Below, in pieces: positions 1 to 14,073 of a stretch of 25,666 nt of DNA (the first letter of the stretch is position 1; each line of letters begins with the position of its first letter). The notes beneath the pieces are model-generated. The model worked only from the letters and a program-made list of their open reading frames with translations, had not been told where the DNA came from and made no database searches. The position numbers and the translations under genes were made by a program. This DNA is from Leptospira interrogans (GTDB lineage Bacteria > Spirochaetota > Leptospiria > Leptospirales > Leptospiraceae), in assembly GCF_900156205.1 (NCBI RefSeq), contig NZ_FTNA01000008.1, positions 1 to 25,666 on the forward strand, written 5' to 3'.

Positions 1-68
1 CGATTCATAAAGAGCGTTGTGTTGAGTTTTCCAACGCGATTCATAAAGAGTGTTGTGTTGAGTTTTCC
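1..68. repeat. 36-bp tandem repeat, two copies
   Basis: Two near-identical units start at 1 and 37 (core CGATTCATAAAGAG, then a GTTGTGTTGAGTTTTCC tail), differing by one base at the C/T in the AGAG(C/T)G junction. The array may continue to the left of the window. The core is also the left arm of an inverted repeat with 259-276. Confidence 0.85.
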
Positions 69-276
69 CTATTTTTGGGTGGGGCGGAAAATTTTTCTCT
101 ATCAGAAAAACATACTTTTTGCAAGTAAAAAGACTCATTCTTGTCGGAACACTTGAAAAATGTGCCTTTTTGAGCCCAGAATGGCGATCCATAGAAAGCC
201 CGTTCTGTTGAGTTCATTTTGATTCTAAAATCCATTCAACTTATGGGGTTGGTTATGGCTCTTTATGAATCGCGTT
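33..276. repeat. Element bounded by an 18-bp perfect inverted repeat
   Basis: AACGCGATTCATAAAGAG at 33-50 is exactly the reverse complement of 259-276, enclosing about 210 bp. The interior holds a 64-codon minus-strand open frame without family resemblance, which I do not call as a gene. The arrangement resembles a small non-autonomous mobile element or a decayed insertion. Confidence 0.6.
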
Positions 277-408
277 CTATAATCAATTAAAACCAAGGCG
301 ATTGTTGTATAATATTTCCTATATGCAATTTATTGACCGAGCTGAGAGCCGCTACCTGCGGCAAACCGGAATTCGCCCAGATTTTCTTAAGCCGAACTCA
401 CGTTAATT
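190..408 (+). repeat. Dispersed repeat, family 2, copy 1
   Basis: This stretch matches 8070-8285 in order: GAGTTCATTTTGATTCTAAA, then GGGGTTGGTnATGGCTCT, then CAATTTATTGAC, then a GGAATTCGCCCA-like block, and finally a CCGAACTCACGTTAA-like terminus (8070-8285 has CTGAATTCACATTAA). A shorter version of the CAATTTATTnAC part lies near 16920-16990. The shared right-hand terminus also ends the other repeat family in the window. Confidence 0.65.
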
Positions 409-1296
409 AACTACTCTTACACTACAACCTTCAGGAAACTGACTTAAATCCAAATGAGCCTGTTTGGGAGCGATCAATTCTCTTAACAAAGGAAGATTAT
501 ACAATACATCAACACGATTCGATATACGGGTACCTCCTGCAAACACAACATATTCTAGACGTTTTAAATTACGAATCGGTTCCAGAGATTCCAGTTTCAA
601 TCCAATCATAGATAAAATGTTTAACGCGATACAATTTTCGATTCCATTCAACGAGATTATCTTTTTACAGGAATCAACCCTCAAATCTAAAAGAGAAAAA
701 CAAGACGAAAGTCCATCTAAAGACCGAATACTTGGAATTCTTGTCAATCTCAATGATTCGATATTACTAGGTATGCCAGTAAGACTAACTATCTTTCCTC
801 CGTGTAACCATAAATGCTTCAAGTCTCTCCAATCCATCATACCTTTCAAATTTTCAAAGGCACATCCCCGTAAAGATACGTTCTTAAGTTTTTTAAGTTC
901 AAAAATATTCTCTGCACCTTGTACCCAATGATCTAAAAAAATCTCTTCAAGATTTCGCAAATGTAATAACACATCTCCTAATCCAGCTGAAACCCTATCT
1001 ATTTTTAACTTTTTAAGATTGGTTATTAGACTAAGAGCAGAAAAATCTTTGATATTTGAAGTCAAAATCCACAATGACTGCACCGATGGAAGATATTCTA
1101 AAAAATTAATATTGGAAAGCGAAACAAAACCAACGACTACTTCCGTAATAGTAACTCTATATTCATAAAATCTGATAGACATCAAAAAATCAGAAAGCTC
1201 CCAAATCCGAATTGGAGGAGTATCATCTTTTTCGGAAAGAAATACTCTAGTGTCTGAGTTAGAACTGATGTAGATAGACCCTATTGTTAATTTCAT
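403..1296 (-). CDS. Leucine-rich repeat protein
   Basis: A 297-residue protein made mostly of irregular leucine-rich repeats of about 20-24 residues, for example the segments reading LKKLKIDRV, LEEIFLDHW, LKNVSLRGC, LKHLWLHGG, IESLRLTRI and LEYVVFAGG. Such repeats build a curved scaffold for protein binding; the partner is not evident. No signal peptide or membrane segment is visible, so it is probably cytoplasmic. The frame stays open to a TTG at 1371 (322 residues), but that start has a weak ribosome site and adds a segment unlike the rest, so I prefer the ATG at 1296. It lies downstream of the chemotaxis receptor gene with a hairpin between, so is probably a separate unit. LRR assignment is from sequence; function is unknown. 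Confidence 0.75.
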   Translation of the reverse strand: MKLTIGSIYISSNSDTRVFLSEKDDTPPIRIWELSDFLMSIRFYEYRVTITEVVVGFVSLSNINFLEYLPSVQSLWILTSNIKDFSALSLITNLKKLKIDRVSAGLGDVLLHLRNLEEIFLDHWVQGAENIFELKKLKNVSLRGCAFENLKGMMDWRDLKHLWLHGGKIVSLTGIPSNIESLRLTRIPSIRSLDGLSSCFSLLDLRVDSCKKIISLNGIENCIALNILSMIGLKLESLEPIRNLKRLEYVVFAGGTRISNRVDVLYNLPLLRELIAPKQAHLDLSQFPEGCSVRVVN

Positions 1297-1547
1297 ATTA
1301 ATTCTTAGTTTTATCTCTAAAAATTCATTCAGTAAAATTTTTCCAATTGGAATCTGAGATAAAAATCTCAAAAATTAACTCTGCGTTGAAATTTGAAAAA
1401 TGGAACATCCTCTAATTTCATCTAACAATGCATTCCAAAATCTAATTACATTTTATCAAAAAGATCAAGCTGCAAGAACCGTTGTAGTTTTGGAACAGGT
1501 TCTAAGATTTTTTTTAAAATCTATAAGTTTAAAACTCAAAAGAAAGA

Positions 1548-1589
1548 TAACTCTGTAAAAACGATTCATAATTCGTAGATACAGAGTTA
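1548..1589 (-). terminator. Hairpin downstream of the chemotaxis receptor gene
   Basis: A 10-bp perfect stem, TAACTCTGTA (1548-1557) with TACAGAGTTA (1580-1589), continues across a symmetric 3-nt internal loop into ACGA/TCGT. On the minus strand it lies 29 nt after the receptor stop codon and is followed by a U-rich stretch, so it probably terminates that transcript. Confidence 0.6.
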
Positions 1590-1618
1590 CTAGTTCGTAA
1601 CGTATTCTTGTAGAAAAA

Positions 1619-3343
<1,725 letters not shown>

Positions 3344-5314
3344 AGAATTTAAAGCGTTTCATAGTTGCCTTGATATATACTCAGTCAAGTTTTTTAAAAA
3401 ATGAATCTCTTTTTAAGAGTACAAATTTATAAAGTAAGTAAACTTGAAGTTAAAGAGATGTCAAATCTTCAAAACTTTAGAGAGACTCTAAACATAAGGA
3501 TTAGCTCCGGCATATATAAAGGTTTATTTTTGAACTCACTGAAAGAACGTTCATCTTTTTATGACGAAATAAAATTCATAAATGATTCTTTTCTTTTTTA
3601 TAATTTATTTCAAAAACATACAACATATCTTAAATCTAATAAAATTATAAAAAAGAACTTTTGAGAAAGATTTTTAGATTTTTTAAATGGAACCTTTTCT
3701 TAAAAACCTAAAATACAAATCTCAAAATTGAACAAAAGATAGTATCGATAGATCATTCTATAAAGTTGATATGATCTAATTTATCTTCCGATAAAACTCT
3801 CTCAGAAAGATTGAGTCCAAACTTTTGAGTCTGAATTTAAAACTTATATAATAAATCAGTCTACTATTTTGAACCAAATCCAAATTTAGGCGTAGAATTC
3901 AAAATTCTATGATATAGAGCTGGATCACTGCTACTGATCCTATAAAATCAAGTACTGTAAATTTTATCGTAAAACCTCGTTTCAGCGCAAAATATTTGGA
4001 TATTTTATTATATAGCTCTGAATAATTATGTAACAAAGTACTGCTCATTTTTATATCTCCCAAGCGGTTTTCTTTAATAGGAAATGTATTTTAATCAATT
4101 GTCGCATTAAAAAATCTGTTTCAATTTTTTAAAAGTAAATCGTATACAAACCTATTATTTTACGTTTTTGGTTCCAAAAGTCCCTTTCTTTTTTATCAAA
4201 ATCCAAAAATGCAAGCTTTAAATCTATTATCGTGACAATTCAATCATTTTGTTTTGTTTTGACAGAAATTGAGTACATTATTATTTTAAAATATACTTAA
4301 AATATATTTGATTTTGTAATAGTTCCCACATTCTAAGATTGTTTTGGATAATCTATATATTTCTCAAACTCAGACAGTCGAGAATTGTCTAAATGGAAAT
4401 GAGCGGTAGTGAAATGCCTCGAATTTAAAGAATCAATCTGTAAAATTCAGATTTTAACTTTTTCAGAATCATAGATTCCTTACGTCGAACTCATATTTTA
4501 TTATATAGTTTTTAAATAATCAAAAGCCACTGAAAAGTCCGCACTATCTAGATATGACGGTTTCTATTGAGAATTCCAGAATTTGATTAGAAATTTCTAA
4601 AGGATTATCACTTTTGAAATTTTACTTATTACTATAAAATTGAGCACAATCATTCTGTTTTGTTTAGGATGGTGTTACTACCCAAAATTATAAAAATGAG
4701 TATTAGAATTGCTAAAAATTTCATATCGAACATCAGTAAAACAACATCCGTTCCACTTTACTCATCTTTACAAAAATGAGTATCTATAAATTAAAAGAAA
4801 ATAAATCTTTCAACAACTCTATTCGATTCAGATTCCAAACCGGAAATTCATCTCAAAGTTTATAAACTTTTTTATAAGAATCAGTAAGATCTATAAATTG
4901 ATAAAGATGATATCCAATACCACCTCAAATTCACTCTTTTAATTTTTTCAAATTAGAATTTTCAGAAACGGCTCTAAAAAGTTTTGAAACGAAACGATCT
5001 AGTCATCAAAATCATAGGGAATGTTTCTAAAAATTTTATCAACCAGATCCTTTTTTACCTAGAATTATAAAGTAGAGTAATCTAGTATTTTGCACTAAAA
5101 CAGAATTTTACAATAAAATTTGTGGTACCCAATTTGATAGAAACCAGTAATCTTTTCTAAAAAATAATCGGGAATACAATCGATTTGTAAGTAAAACATT
5201 CCAATTTTCTTAAAAAGATTTTTTTATAAAATTTAGAATTTAAGTTCATTATAAGATTGAAATTCAATAAAGGTATCCCACCTATTGTAAATTCGTTTTT
5301 TAAGGGAGAATTGT
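3344..5314. other. Gene-poor AT-rich region of about 2 kb
   Basis: No convincing coding region. An 87-codon plus-strand frame at 3401-3664 lacks a ribosome site and family resemblance. The region holds a reversed copy of the dispersed repeat block (4427-4500), a reversed AGTTCCCACATT palindrome fragment near 4321-4332, and a small hairpin GGATCA/TGATCC near 3922-3940. It may be decayed sequence. Confidence 0.5.
4427..4500 (-). repeat. Dispersed repeat block, left-end type, reversed
   Basis: Read on the minus strand this is GAGTTCGACGTAAGGAATC, then ATGATTCTGAAAAAGTT, then ATCTGAATTTTACAGATTG. It matches 25553-25620 and 16571-16633 block for block. Its terminus at about 4480-4497 is the shared inverted-terminus motif. 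Confidence 0.65.
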
Positions 5315-5736
5315 ATGAAAGAAATTTGTAAATCGTTTTCAATTGGAATTTTGATCTTTTGTATTTGTTCCATTTTATGGAATTGTCAGGACGAAAAAAG
5401 CTCGGATAAGGAAGATTCCTTAAAACTTATGACTTTTCTTTTAAATTCTACTGCACCTTTGCAAGAACCCACAAGCGCCGATTGTACTAATTCTGCTCCC
5501 GCATTTTCTACGTTAAACCAAGCGGGGACCAGCTCTTGTGCTACTTGCCACAATCCAAGTAACTTAAACGCTGGATTTGACATAACTTCCTATAATTCGG
5601 TTCGTAGTCGTGTAACCGTAAACGATCCTAAAAACAGCCTTTTATTTCAAAAAATCAATACGGGTTCTATGAGAATCAACAATAACGACTCGATCAATAA
5701 AGCTGTTTTTTGTTGGATTCTAAAAGGAGCCAATCC

Positions 5737-5740
<4 letters not shown>
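5315..5740 (+). CDS. Small lipoprotein with a c-type haem motif
   Basis: A 141-residue exported protein. An N-terminal hydrophobic segment ends in a spirochaete-type lipobox (LWNC, lipidated Cys24), followed by a charged linker. The motif CATCH (Cys75, Cys78, His79) is a CxxCH covalent haem-binding site; Met119 in GSMRINN is a possible distal ligand, and Cys57 and Cys133 could form a disulphide. The likely role is electron transfer or haem sensing in the periplasm or on the envelope surface. A strong ribosome site (AAGGGAG) precedes the ATG. Its TGA overlaps the TTG start of the YceI gene, so the two are translationally coupled. The protein is small for a cytochrome domain. The haem motif is seen directly; the electron-transfer role is inferred. 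Confidence 0.85.
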
Positions 5741-6305
<565 letters not shown>

Positions 6306-6309
<4 letters not shown>

Positions 6310-7370
6310 TCTTTAAAAAAAATCCATTCCTAATTTCTTTTTTTCTTTTATTCATCTTATTACCGTTCTCTCTATCCGCGCAAGAACAGAGAAAATCTAC
6401 GTTTTTAGGAAGCAGTTTGATTCACATGCCTAGTACCGAAGACGTGGGTAAAAATGGTTTGGATTTCCGATTCAATCACCGTTTCGGAAATGCAAAATCC
6501 ACTTCTTACGATTTTTTCGGTTTGGACAACGGTGCCAATACCCAGCTTTCTTTAGACTATGGTCTTACCGATCGAATCACAATTGGTATAGCCAGAACTT
6601 CGTTTCAAAAAACATACGAGGCAAGAGGTAAAATTCGTCTTTTAACCCAAGATTCTAATTTTCCAGTAACCATAAGTTTTTTTGGAGTCTTTGGCCAGGA
6701 AACAGAAGAACAATCTAAATTCTACGGTCCTTATCTTAAAGTTTCCACAGGTTTTCCGAGTTTTGATTCTCAATTGGAAAAAAAGTTAAATACTTATGAA
6801 CTGTCTGACTCGGACAGACAGAGTGCTCTCGCTTCGTTTTTAATTTCAAAAAGATTCGGCGATTTATTTTCTCTCCAACTTTCTCCTATGTTCGTTCATA
6901 GAAACTTTGTCAAAGAACATCTTTCTAATGATAGAACCGGATTAGACGTTTCTTTTAGAATCCACGTTTTTAAACGTCTGGATTTTACGTTCGGGACAAT
7001 TCTTACTCCAAAAAGAGATTACATTGGTGATTCTTACACAGCAGAAGACAGAAAAACGAAAATTAACGGTCTGGAATATTCTACTTCAGAAGCTAACGAA
7101 CTGATTGCAAATGGAAGAACGTTAGACGTAATCGTAAACAATATTCTACTTTCTAAACCAGTAGAATACATGTCCGTTCCGATGAGTTTTGGAGTAGACT
7201 TCGAAACCGGAGGCCATGTTTTTCAACTGTTCGTGACAAACAGTAGATCTATCGCTCACACTCAGTTGTTGCGTGGGGCCGATTACAACTACGATAAAAA
7301 AGAATGGACCTTAGGATTTAACATACATCGTTATTTCTCTTTGGAAAGCCAGGATTCTAAAACGAATTAG
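6306..7370 (+). CDS. DUF5777-type outer-membrane beta-barrel protein
   Basis: A 354-residue protein with a signal peptide cleaved near residue 25 ([10 protein letters not shown]). The mature part alternates short hydrophobic strands and polar turns, as in an outer-membrane beta barrel. The N-terminal pattern ([20 protein letters not shown], then FRFNHRFGN, then [14 protein letters not shown]) resembles DUF5777-family barrels known mainly from Bacteroidetes. The start overlaps the YceI stop in an ATGA and there is no clear ribosome site of its own, which suggests translational coupling. As the last gene of the operon it could be the outer-membrane partner of the haem lipoprotein and the YceI carrier. 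Barrel character is fairly certain; the family name is from memory of its motif pattern. Confidence 0.75.
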
Positions 7371-7412
7371 AATTGCTCGAAAGTTCGCAAAATTACCAGA
7401 TGCGACCTAAAA

Positions 7413-7520
7413 TGTGGGAACTACCACAAGTTTCGATTTTACAAATACGTTTGGAATTGTAGGAACTCATACATTTAAAAAATTGTTTCTCATTTTTTTA
7501 CGCCGAATTTACGTCAATTT
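7413..7520 (+). repeat. Dispersed composite repeat, right part
   Basis: Begins with the palindrome TGTGGGAACTACCACAA (7413-7429), continues with CGATTTTAC and TGTAGGAACTCATAC, and ends in TTACGCCGAATTTACGTCAA (7499-7518). Matches 11426-11507, 12276-12377 and 16634-16780. The left end found in the full copy is missing here. Confidence 0.7.
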
Positions 7521-7548
7521 AGAACTTTTTTACTGATCCATATAGAGT

Positions 7549-7725
7549 TTACTACTCGGACGCATGAATAGAATACTTGGGTTAGATTGTTTCAAAAATT
7601 TGAATATTTGGCCCTGCTTTAAAATGCCATCATCTCGAATTTGCGGTATTTTTTAAATACCGCTATTTTTTTCGTAAATTCGGCCGTTAATAACTTGGTA
7701 CTATTTTCATGCGTCCGCGTAGTAA
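7549..7725. mobile_element. MITE-like palindromic element of 177 bp
   Basis: The ends TTACTACTCGGACGCATGAA (7549-7568) and the reverse complement of 7706-7725 match at 19 of 20 positions. Similarity continues partly inward. The centre carries a further nested inverted repeat and a perfect 9-bp hairpin, so the whole unit could fold on itself. There is no coding capacity and no clear target-site duplication. Confidence 0.6.
7643..7672 (+). terminator. Strong rho-independent terminator hairpin
   Basis: GCGGTATTT (7643-7651) pairs perfectly with AAATACCGC (7655-7663) around a TTT loop, and a run of seven T follows at 7666-7672. An outer CGAATTT/AAATTCG pair (7636-7642 with 7676-7682) flanks it. 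It lies 272 nt after the beta-barrel gene in the same direction, at the centre of the palindromic element, and may end that operon. Confidence 0.75.
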
Positions 7726-7959
7726 TCTGTAAAGTCCAAGTTTGTAAGAGTTCCCACATTCAATTTTTTAACAAAAGATAAAACTATAAAATAAATTCTT
7801 ACGCCAAACTCATGTTAGGTACCATACAACGATTACTCTATTTCGTAATCCTACTGATCCCTATAGAACAGAGTATCTAAATGTTTACCACAAAGTGCAG
7901 TTTCAAATAAGTTCGATAGAACCCACGCGAAAGCAATTGAAGCGAGGAACCCAGCAGAA

Positions 7960-8285
7960 TGCTCTCTATCATAACCAACCCCACAAATAATTGGATCTCA
8001 AGATCTATCGTCGGAATTACGACAAAATCTTCTGTAAAACTTAGTTCCCGCCCCACAACGCGACCCATAGGAAAGCGTTGTGCTGAGTTCATTTTGATTC
8101 TAAAATCTTATTCAACTTGTGGGGTTGGTGATGGCTCTCTACGAGTCACGTTCTAAATTGAAACTAAAAACGAAACATTATCGCATTATGTTTCTTTCAT
8201 ACAATTTATTGACTATAACAAAAAACGCGGTCCGGCAACTTCGGATTCGCCCAAACGTTCTTACGCTGAATTCACATTAAAGTTA
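7960..8285. repeat. Dispersed repeat, family 2, copy 2, with inverted arms
   Basis: CCAACCCCACAA (7975-7986) is the reverse complement of TTGTGGGGTTGG near 8117-8128, so the first part is an inverted-repeat unit. From about 8070 to 8285 the sequence matches 190-408 and ends in a TTACGCTGAATTCACATTAA terminus (8262-8281). A 71-codon minus frame inside is not called as a gene. Confidence 0.6.
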
Positions 8286-8502
8286 TTGAAAGTGGAAATT
8301 GACAAAACCGCTTCTATCGATTGTTTTCATAAAACAAATACAGATGGAGAATTCATTTTTTAACAACTCTATTATTGAAGCCTAAACTATTGGACTAGTA
8401 TTTTATAGTTTTAAATAATGATGGGACTCGTTTCTTTTAAGGCTTTTGGATAATCTTTTAATATTTTGTCAGAGTTTTTTTCAATCAATCTTGTCAAAAA
8501 AA

Positions 8503-9108
<606 letters not shown>

Positions 9109-9236
9109 TCGAATCTCTCCCGACTGTGAAGTTGAACTAGGAGTTTGAGAGGTTTCTTCCTCTTCAGGACGTATAGTTTTATCCTGGGGGTCTGGAAGTC
9201 GGATCGGTATTAATTCAATTTTAGGAAGAACTGGGG

Positions 9237-10532
<1,296 letters not shown>

Positions 10533-10597
10533 TGGAAAAAGCTACTGTTCTAAAAATCGACCAAACCAGATAGTAATCTTAAACCCTCTCGAACTTC

Positions 10598-10638
<41 letters not shown>

Positions 10639-10640
10639 TT

Positions 10641-11045
<405 letters not shown>

Positions 11046-11067
11046 AATCACACCTCGTAATCAAACC

Positions 11068-11356
<289 letters not shown>

Positions 11357-11357
<1 letters not shown>

Positions 11358-11507
11358 CGTGAGCTCAATGTAAGGAATCCATGGTTCTCATCTTTCTAAA
11401 AAAGTTATGATCTCGATTCCTAAAATGTGGGAACTCCCACAAATTACGATTTTACGAACTCATACTTTTAGAAAATTCTTTCTGCTTTCTTACCCAGAAC
11501 CCACTTA
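11357..11507 (+). repeat. Composite dispersed repeat, shortened copy
   Basis: Left end ACGTGAGCTCAATGTAA (11357-11373), then an AAAAAAGTTATGATCT block, then the near-perfect palindrome TGTGGGAACTCCCACA (11426-11441). After that come ACTTTTAGAAAATTCTTTCT and a decayed right end near 11490-11507. About 150 bp, against 207 bp for the copy at 16571. Confidence 0.7.
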
Positions 11508-11508
11508 A

Positions 11509-11638
11509 ACTTAGAACTCAAAGCGAGTTTTGGTAAAACATTTCAAGTTCTCGTAAAAAACGAAGAAATAATTCCGATGAACAGAAACGCCGTGGAGCCA
11601 AGGCGAACAGGATGTGAGACTGCGAAACGGCAAGTCCG
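11509..11638 (+). repeat. Repeat downstream of tRNA-Leu, copy 2
   Basis: Second copy of the 11172-11321 segment. It lacks the GGAACAGGACGTTCC-containing part and ends in CGGCAAGTCCG rather than the tRNA-like CGGCGAGTCCGACC. Confidence 0.8.
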
Positions 11639-12060
11639 CAAAAATCCATCCCTTCCCGCTTTTGATAATTTTTCAAAATCTAATCGCGTTAACCAAACAA
11701 CAAGCTCAGTATTTTTAATAATGCATCAAGTCACTGCAGTTTATTTCTAAAAGAATAATCCATAAACTACCCTATCACAAAACCATAAAAAACGAATTGA
11801 AAACTAAACCAAAAAATATAAATCCATCAAATTTTTATAAATCACAGATCATTTTCATTAGCCTATAGAAGCTATAGGCAAATTACATTTCTTAAATAAT
11901 TTATAAATTTTTGAACATTTATCTTATTTATTCAATCTTTAAAATAATTTAAATTTCTTATAAAAGAAAATATTCTCACTAATTTCAAATAAAGTTATTT
12001 GGCTTTGATAAAAATTAACTTTATCCTCTTATCTAGTTTTCAGAGAAAGTAGTAGTTTCT

Positions 12061-12307
12061 ACAAGCTCGAGCTTTACAAATAAGTTTGGAATTGTGGGAA
12101 CTCATACAAATATAAAATGAATTTCAAAAATAATATTTAAAAATTCATAAAAGATTAAATCTGTGAGAACTAACACAAGCTCGAGCTTTACAAATAAGTT
12201 TGGAATTGTGGGAGCTCATACAAATATAAAATGAATTTCAAAAATAATATTTAAAAATTCACAAAAGATTAAATCTGTGGGAACTAACACAAGCTCGAGC
12301 TTTACAG
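12061..12307 (+). repeat. 114-bp direct tandem repeat
   Basis: ACAAGCTCGAGCTTTACA starts at 12061, 12175 and 12289, a constant period of 114 nt. The two full units differ at only a handful of positions; the third is truncated after about 18 nt. Each unit contains a TGTGGGAACTCATACAAA block, so the array grew from the dispersed repeat. Confidence 0.9.
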
Positions 12308-12377
12308 ATCCATTTTTAAAAAAGGAACTTATACTCTTAGAAAATTTTCTCTTTATTTACACAGAATTTACGTTAAT
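12276..12377 (+). repeat. Composite dispersed repeat, right part
   Basis: Palindrome-type start TGTGGGAACTAACACA (12276-12291), then GGAACTTATACTCTTAGAAA, ending in TTACACAGAATTTACGTTAA (12358-12377). Confidence 0.6.
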
Positions 12378-12540
12378 CAAAAAACTACGTATTACTACAC
12401 TTTTCCTAAATCCAAAAAATAGACTCTTTCTTTTCTAAAACAGATGATTGGATCTCTATAGAATTGAATATTAGAAATTTTCACCACAAAGAAACCGTTT
12501 AAATGCAAAACGTTAATACTTCTATTATATAGCTTTGGGT

Positions 12541-12572
12541 AAAAATTGATCTCAAAATTTAGATCAATTTTT
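12541..12572. terminator. Perfect 12-bp hairpin of uncertain role
   Basis: AAAAATTGATCT (12541-12552) and AGATCAATTTTT (12561-12572) pair fully around an 8-nt loop. The A/T ends give a short U run on either strand, so it could terminate from both sides. No gene ends nearby. Confidence 0.4.
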
Positions 12573-12914
12573 GTAGGAATAAAAAAAATACTATTAATTT
12601 ATAATTCTAGAATATTAGAATATTCAATTTATATTGAATATTTGATCAAAAAAAGTCCCATAAATTTTAAACCAACATTTCTTTAAATTAAATTTTTATA
12701 TAAAATCTTTGTTCTATGAACGTTATTAATTAAAATCTATTTTACACACATAACATAGTTAAATTATACTTATATACAAAAATTTTTAATAACAGACAGT
12801 TATTATCTAATTTTTAATGATAAATTTAAAATTTAATTTTTAATCTCCGTAATAGAACGTTATACGGTCTCAATTCTTTATTTAAAAATTTAAAATCACG
12901 TTATAGTTATATGC

Positions 12915-12943
12915 TTGACAAAATTTAATTTCTAACTTAAAGT
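12915..12943 (+). promoter_or_regulatory. Sigma70-type promoter of the DUF1565 lipoprotein gene
   Basis: A perfect -35 box TTGACA (12915-12920) is followed after 17 nt by TAAAGT (12938-12943), a 4/6 match to the -10 consensus, 29 nt before the start codon. The transcript leader would be short and contains the GGAGGA ribosome site. Confidence 0.6.
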
Positions 12944-12972
12944 TCGCATTCTTTAAAACTTGGAGGACAAAA

Positions 12973-14064
12973 ATGAAACAAATTTATGGCATAATCGTCG
13001 CCATCTCATTATGCTTGTTAGCTGGATGTACAAATGAAGGAGGAAATGAAAATTATTCTAATACTCTTGCAGCTGTTTCCACCAAACAATTATTAGATAT
13101 CGTCTCGAATCCGAACTCAAAATCTTCGGATCTAATTCTCGAATTCCCTACCTTGTATGTAGATTCCATTTCTGGAAATGATGTCACAAACACAGGTACA
13201 CAATCCGCCCCGTTTCGTTCAATTACGAAAGCGATCTTAGTTGCCAAAGCAAAAAACATATCAATCATCGCGGTTGCGCCAGGCACTTACGACGCTTTGA
13301 TTGGAGAAACATTTCCGATCGTCATTCCAGAAGAAGTCAATTTATACGGAGACTTCAATGGAAAAGGTTTGATCGGAGGTTCTTCCTCTCTTTATGCAGG
13401 ACCACCAGGAACAACTCCTAAAACGGGAATCACTTTGATTTCTGGAAACGGTCCTGATGTTTCTGGTCACAACAATGTAACCTTGAAATTAAATAATAGC
13501 AGTCAAGTTGCTGGATTTAAAATTACTAATCCAAAACCGTTCGATAACAAAGTATATTCTACAACGGTTTTGTTATATAACACCAATTCAGCAAAGGTAA
13601 AATCAAATACGATTGAAGGAATTTTCGGTGGCCATGGAGTCAATGTAAGTACCTATAATTCGCCGGACTCTGGGGGAAATATTATTTCCGGAAATTCTAT
13701 TCTATCCAATTACAATGGAATTGCAGATTCAACCATGAGTGCGAGTAAGGTTAATAAAGTAGAAAAGAATATTATCATCCAGAACAACATTGGAGTAAAA
13801 AGCAACTACGTGAAATTGGATTTAGGTCAAGGTTCAACGGGAAGTGTCGGCGAAAATACATTCTCCTGTAACCATCACCAAGACATTTACGTTGGCACAG
13901 CAGCCAGTGGCCAAACTCAGTATGCCCTAAACAACGCTTGGGATCATATGCCACCCACAACTTCTAGAAGTTATGATGGTTATGGAATTGACATCGTAAA
14001 TTTGAACTACGAAACAATTGTATATTACGCGGGAGGAAGTGTGGCTTCGGGAGCTTGTAACTAA
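12973..14064 (+). CDS. DUF1565-type lipoprotein, predicted parallel beta-helix
   Basis: A 363-residue exported lipoprotein. The signal peptide ends in lipobox LLAGC (Cys19). Residues about 60-125 carry the DUF1565 pattern: LYVDSISGNDVTNTGTQSAP, FRSITKAI, then IIAVAPGTYD and a GE-FPI-IPEEVNLYGDFNG segment. The remainder has Asn-rich turns such as NTNSAKVKSNTIEGIFGGHG and ISGNSILSNYNGI, typical of right-handed parallel beta-helix repeats of the pectate-lyase-like fold. Cys299 and Cys362 may pair. Such proteins are envelope or surface proteins that may bind or cleave polysaccharide, but no catalytic residues are recognised. A strong ribosome site (GGAGGA) supports the start, and it has its own promoter and terminator. 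Family call is solid; function is unknown. Confidence 0.88.
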   Translation: MKQIYGIIVAISLCLLAGCTNEGGNENYSNTLAAVSTKQLLDIVSNPNSKSSDLILEFPTLYVDSISGNDVTNTGTQSAPFRSITKAILVAKAKNISIIAVAPGTYDALIGETFPIVIPEEVNLYGDFNGKGLIGGSSSLYAGPPGTTPKTGITLISGNGPDVSGHNNVTLKLNNSSQVAGFKITNPKPFDNKVYSTTVLLYNTNSAKVKSNTIEGIFGGHGVNVSTYNSPDSGGNIISGNSILSNYNGIADSTMSASKVNKVEKNIIIQNNIGVKSNYVKLDLGQGSTGSVGENTFSCNHHQDIYVGTAASGQTQYALNNAWDHMPPTTSRSYDGYGIDIVNLNYETIVYYAGGSVASGACN

Positions 14065-14073
14065 GTAGGAAAC

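Larger units (their letters stand above)
11639..12972. other. Very AT-rich non-coding region
   Basis: No gene is supported. Visible structure includes a hairpin GCCTATAG/CTATAGGC at 11861-11879, the 114-bp tandem repeat (12061-12307), a composite-repeat right part (12276-12377), a perfect 12-bp hairpin at 12541-12572, and a 9-bp AT hairpin at 12620-12641. The part from about 12400 to 12900 is the most AT-rich in the window. Confidence 0.6.

Noticed and set aside
41..235. 64-codon minus-strand frame
   Set aside because: It lies inside the inverted-repeat element and has no ribosome site or family resemblance.
464..931. 155-codon plus-strand frame
   Set aside because: Shadow of the LRR gene on the opposite strand, whose repeats are clear.
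3401..3664. 87-codon plus-strand frame
   Set aside because: No ribosome site, Lys/Phe/Ile/Asn-rich composition as expected from AT-rich non-coding DNA, no known motif.
7877..8092. 71-codon minus-strand frame starting MNSAQRF
   Set aside because: Its start resembles that of the frame at 41-235 only because both lie in the same dispersed repeat; no sign of coding selection.
12061..12307. Possible CRISPR array
   Set aside because: The unit is 114 bp with no separate spacers, and the copies are alike throughout; it is a plain tandem repeat and no cas gene is nearby.
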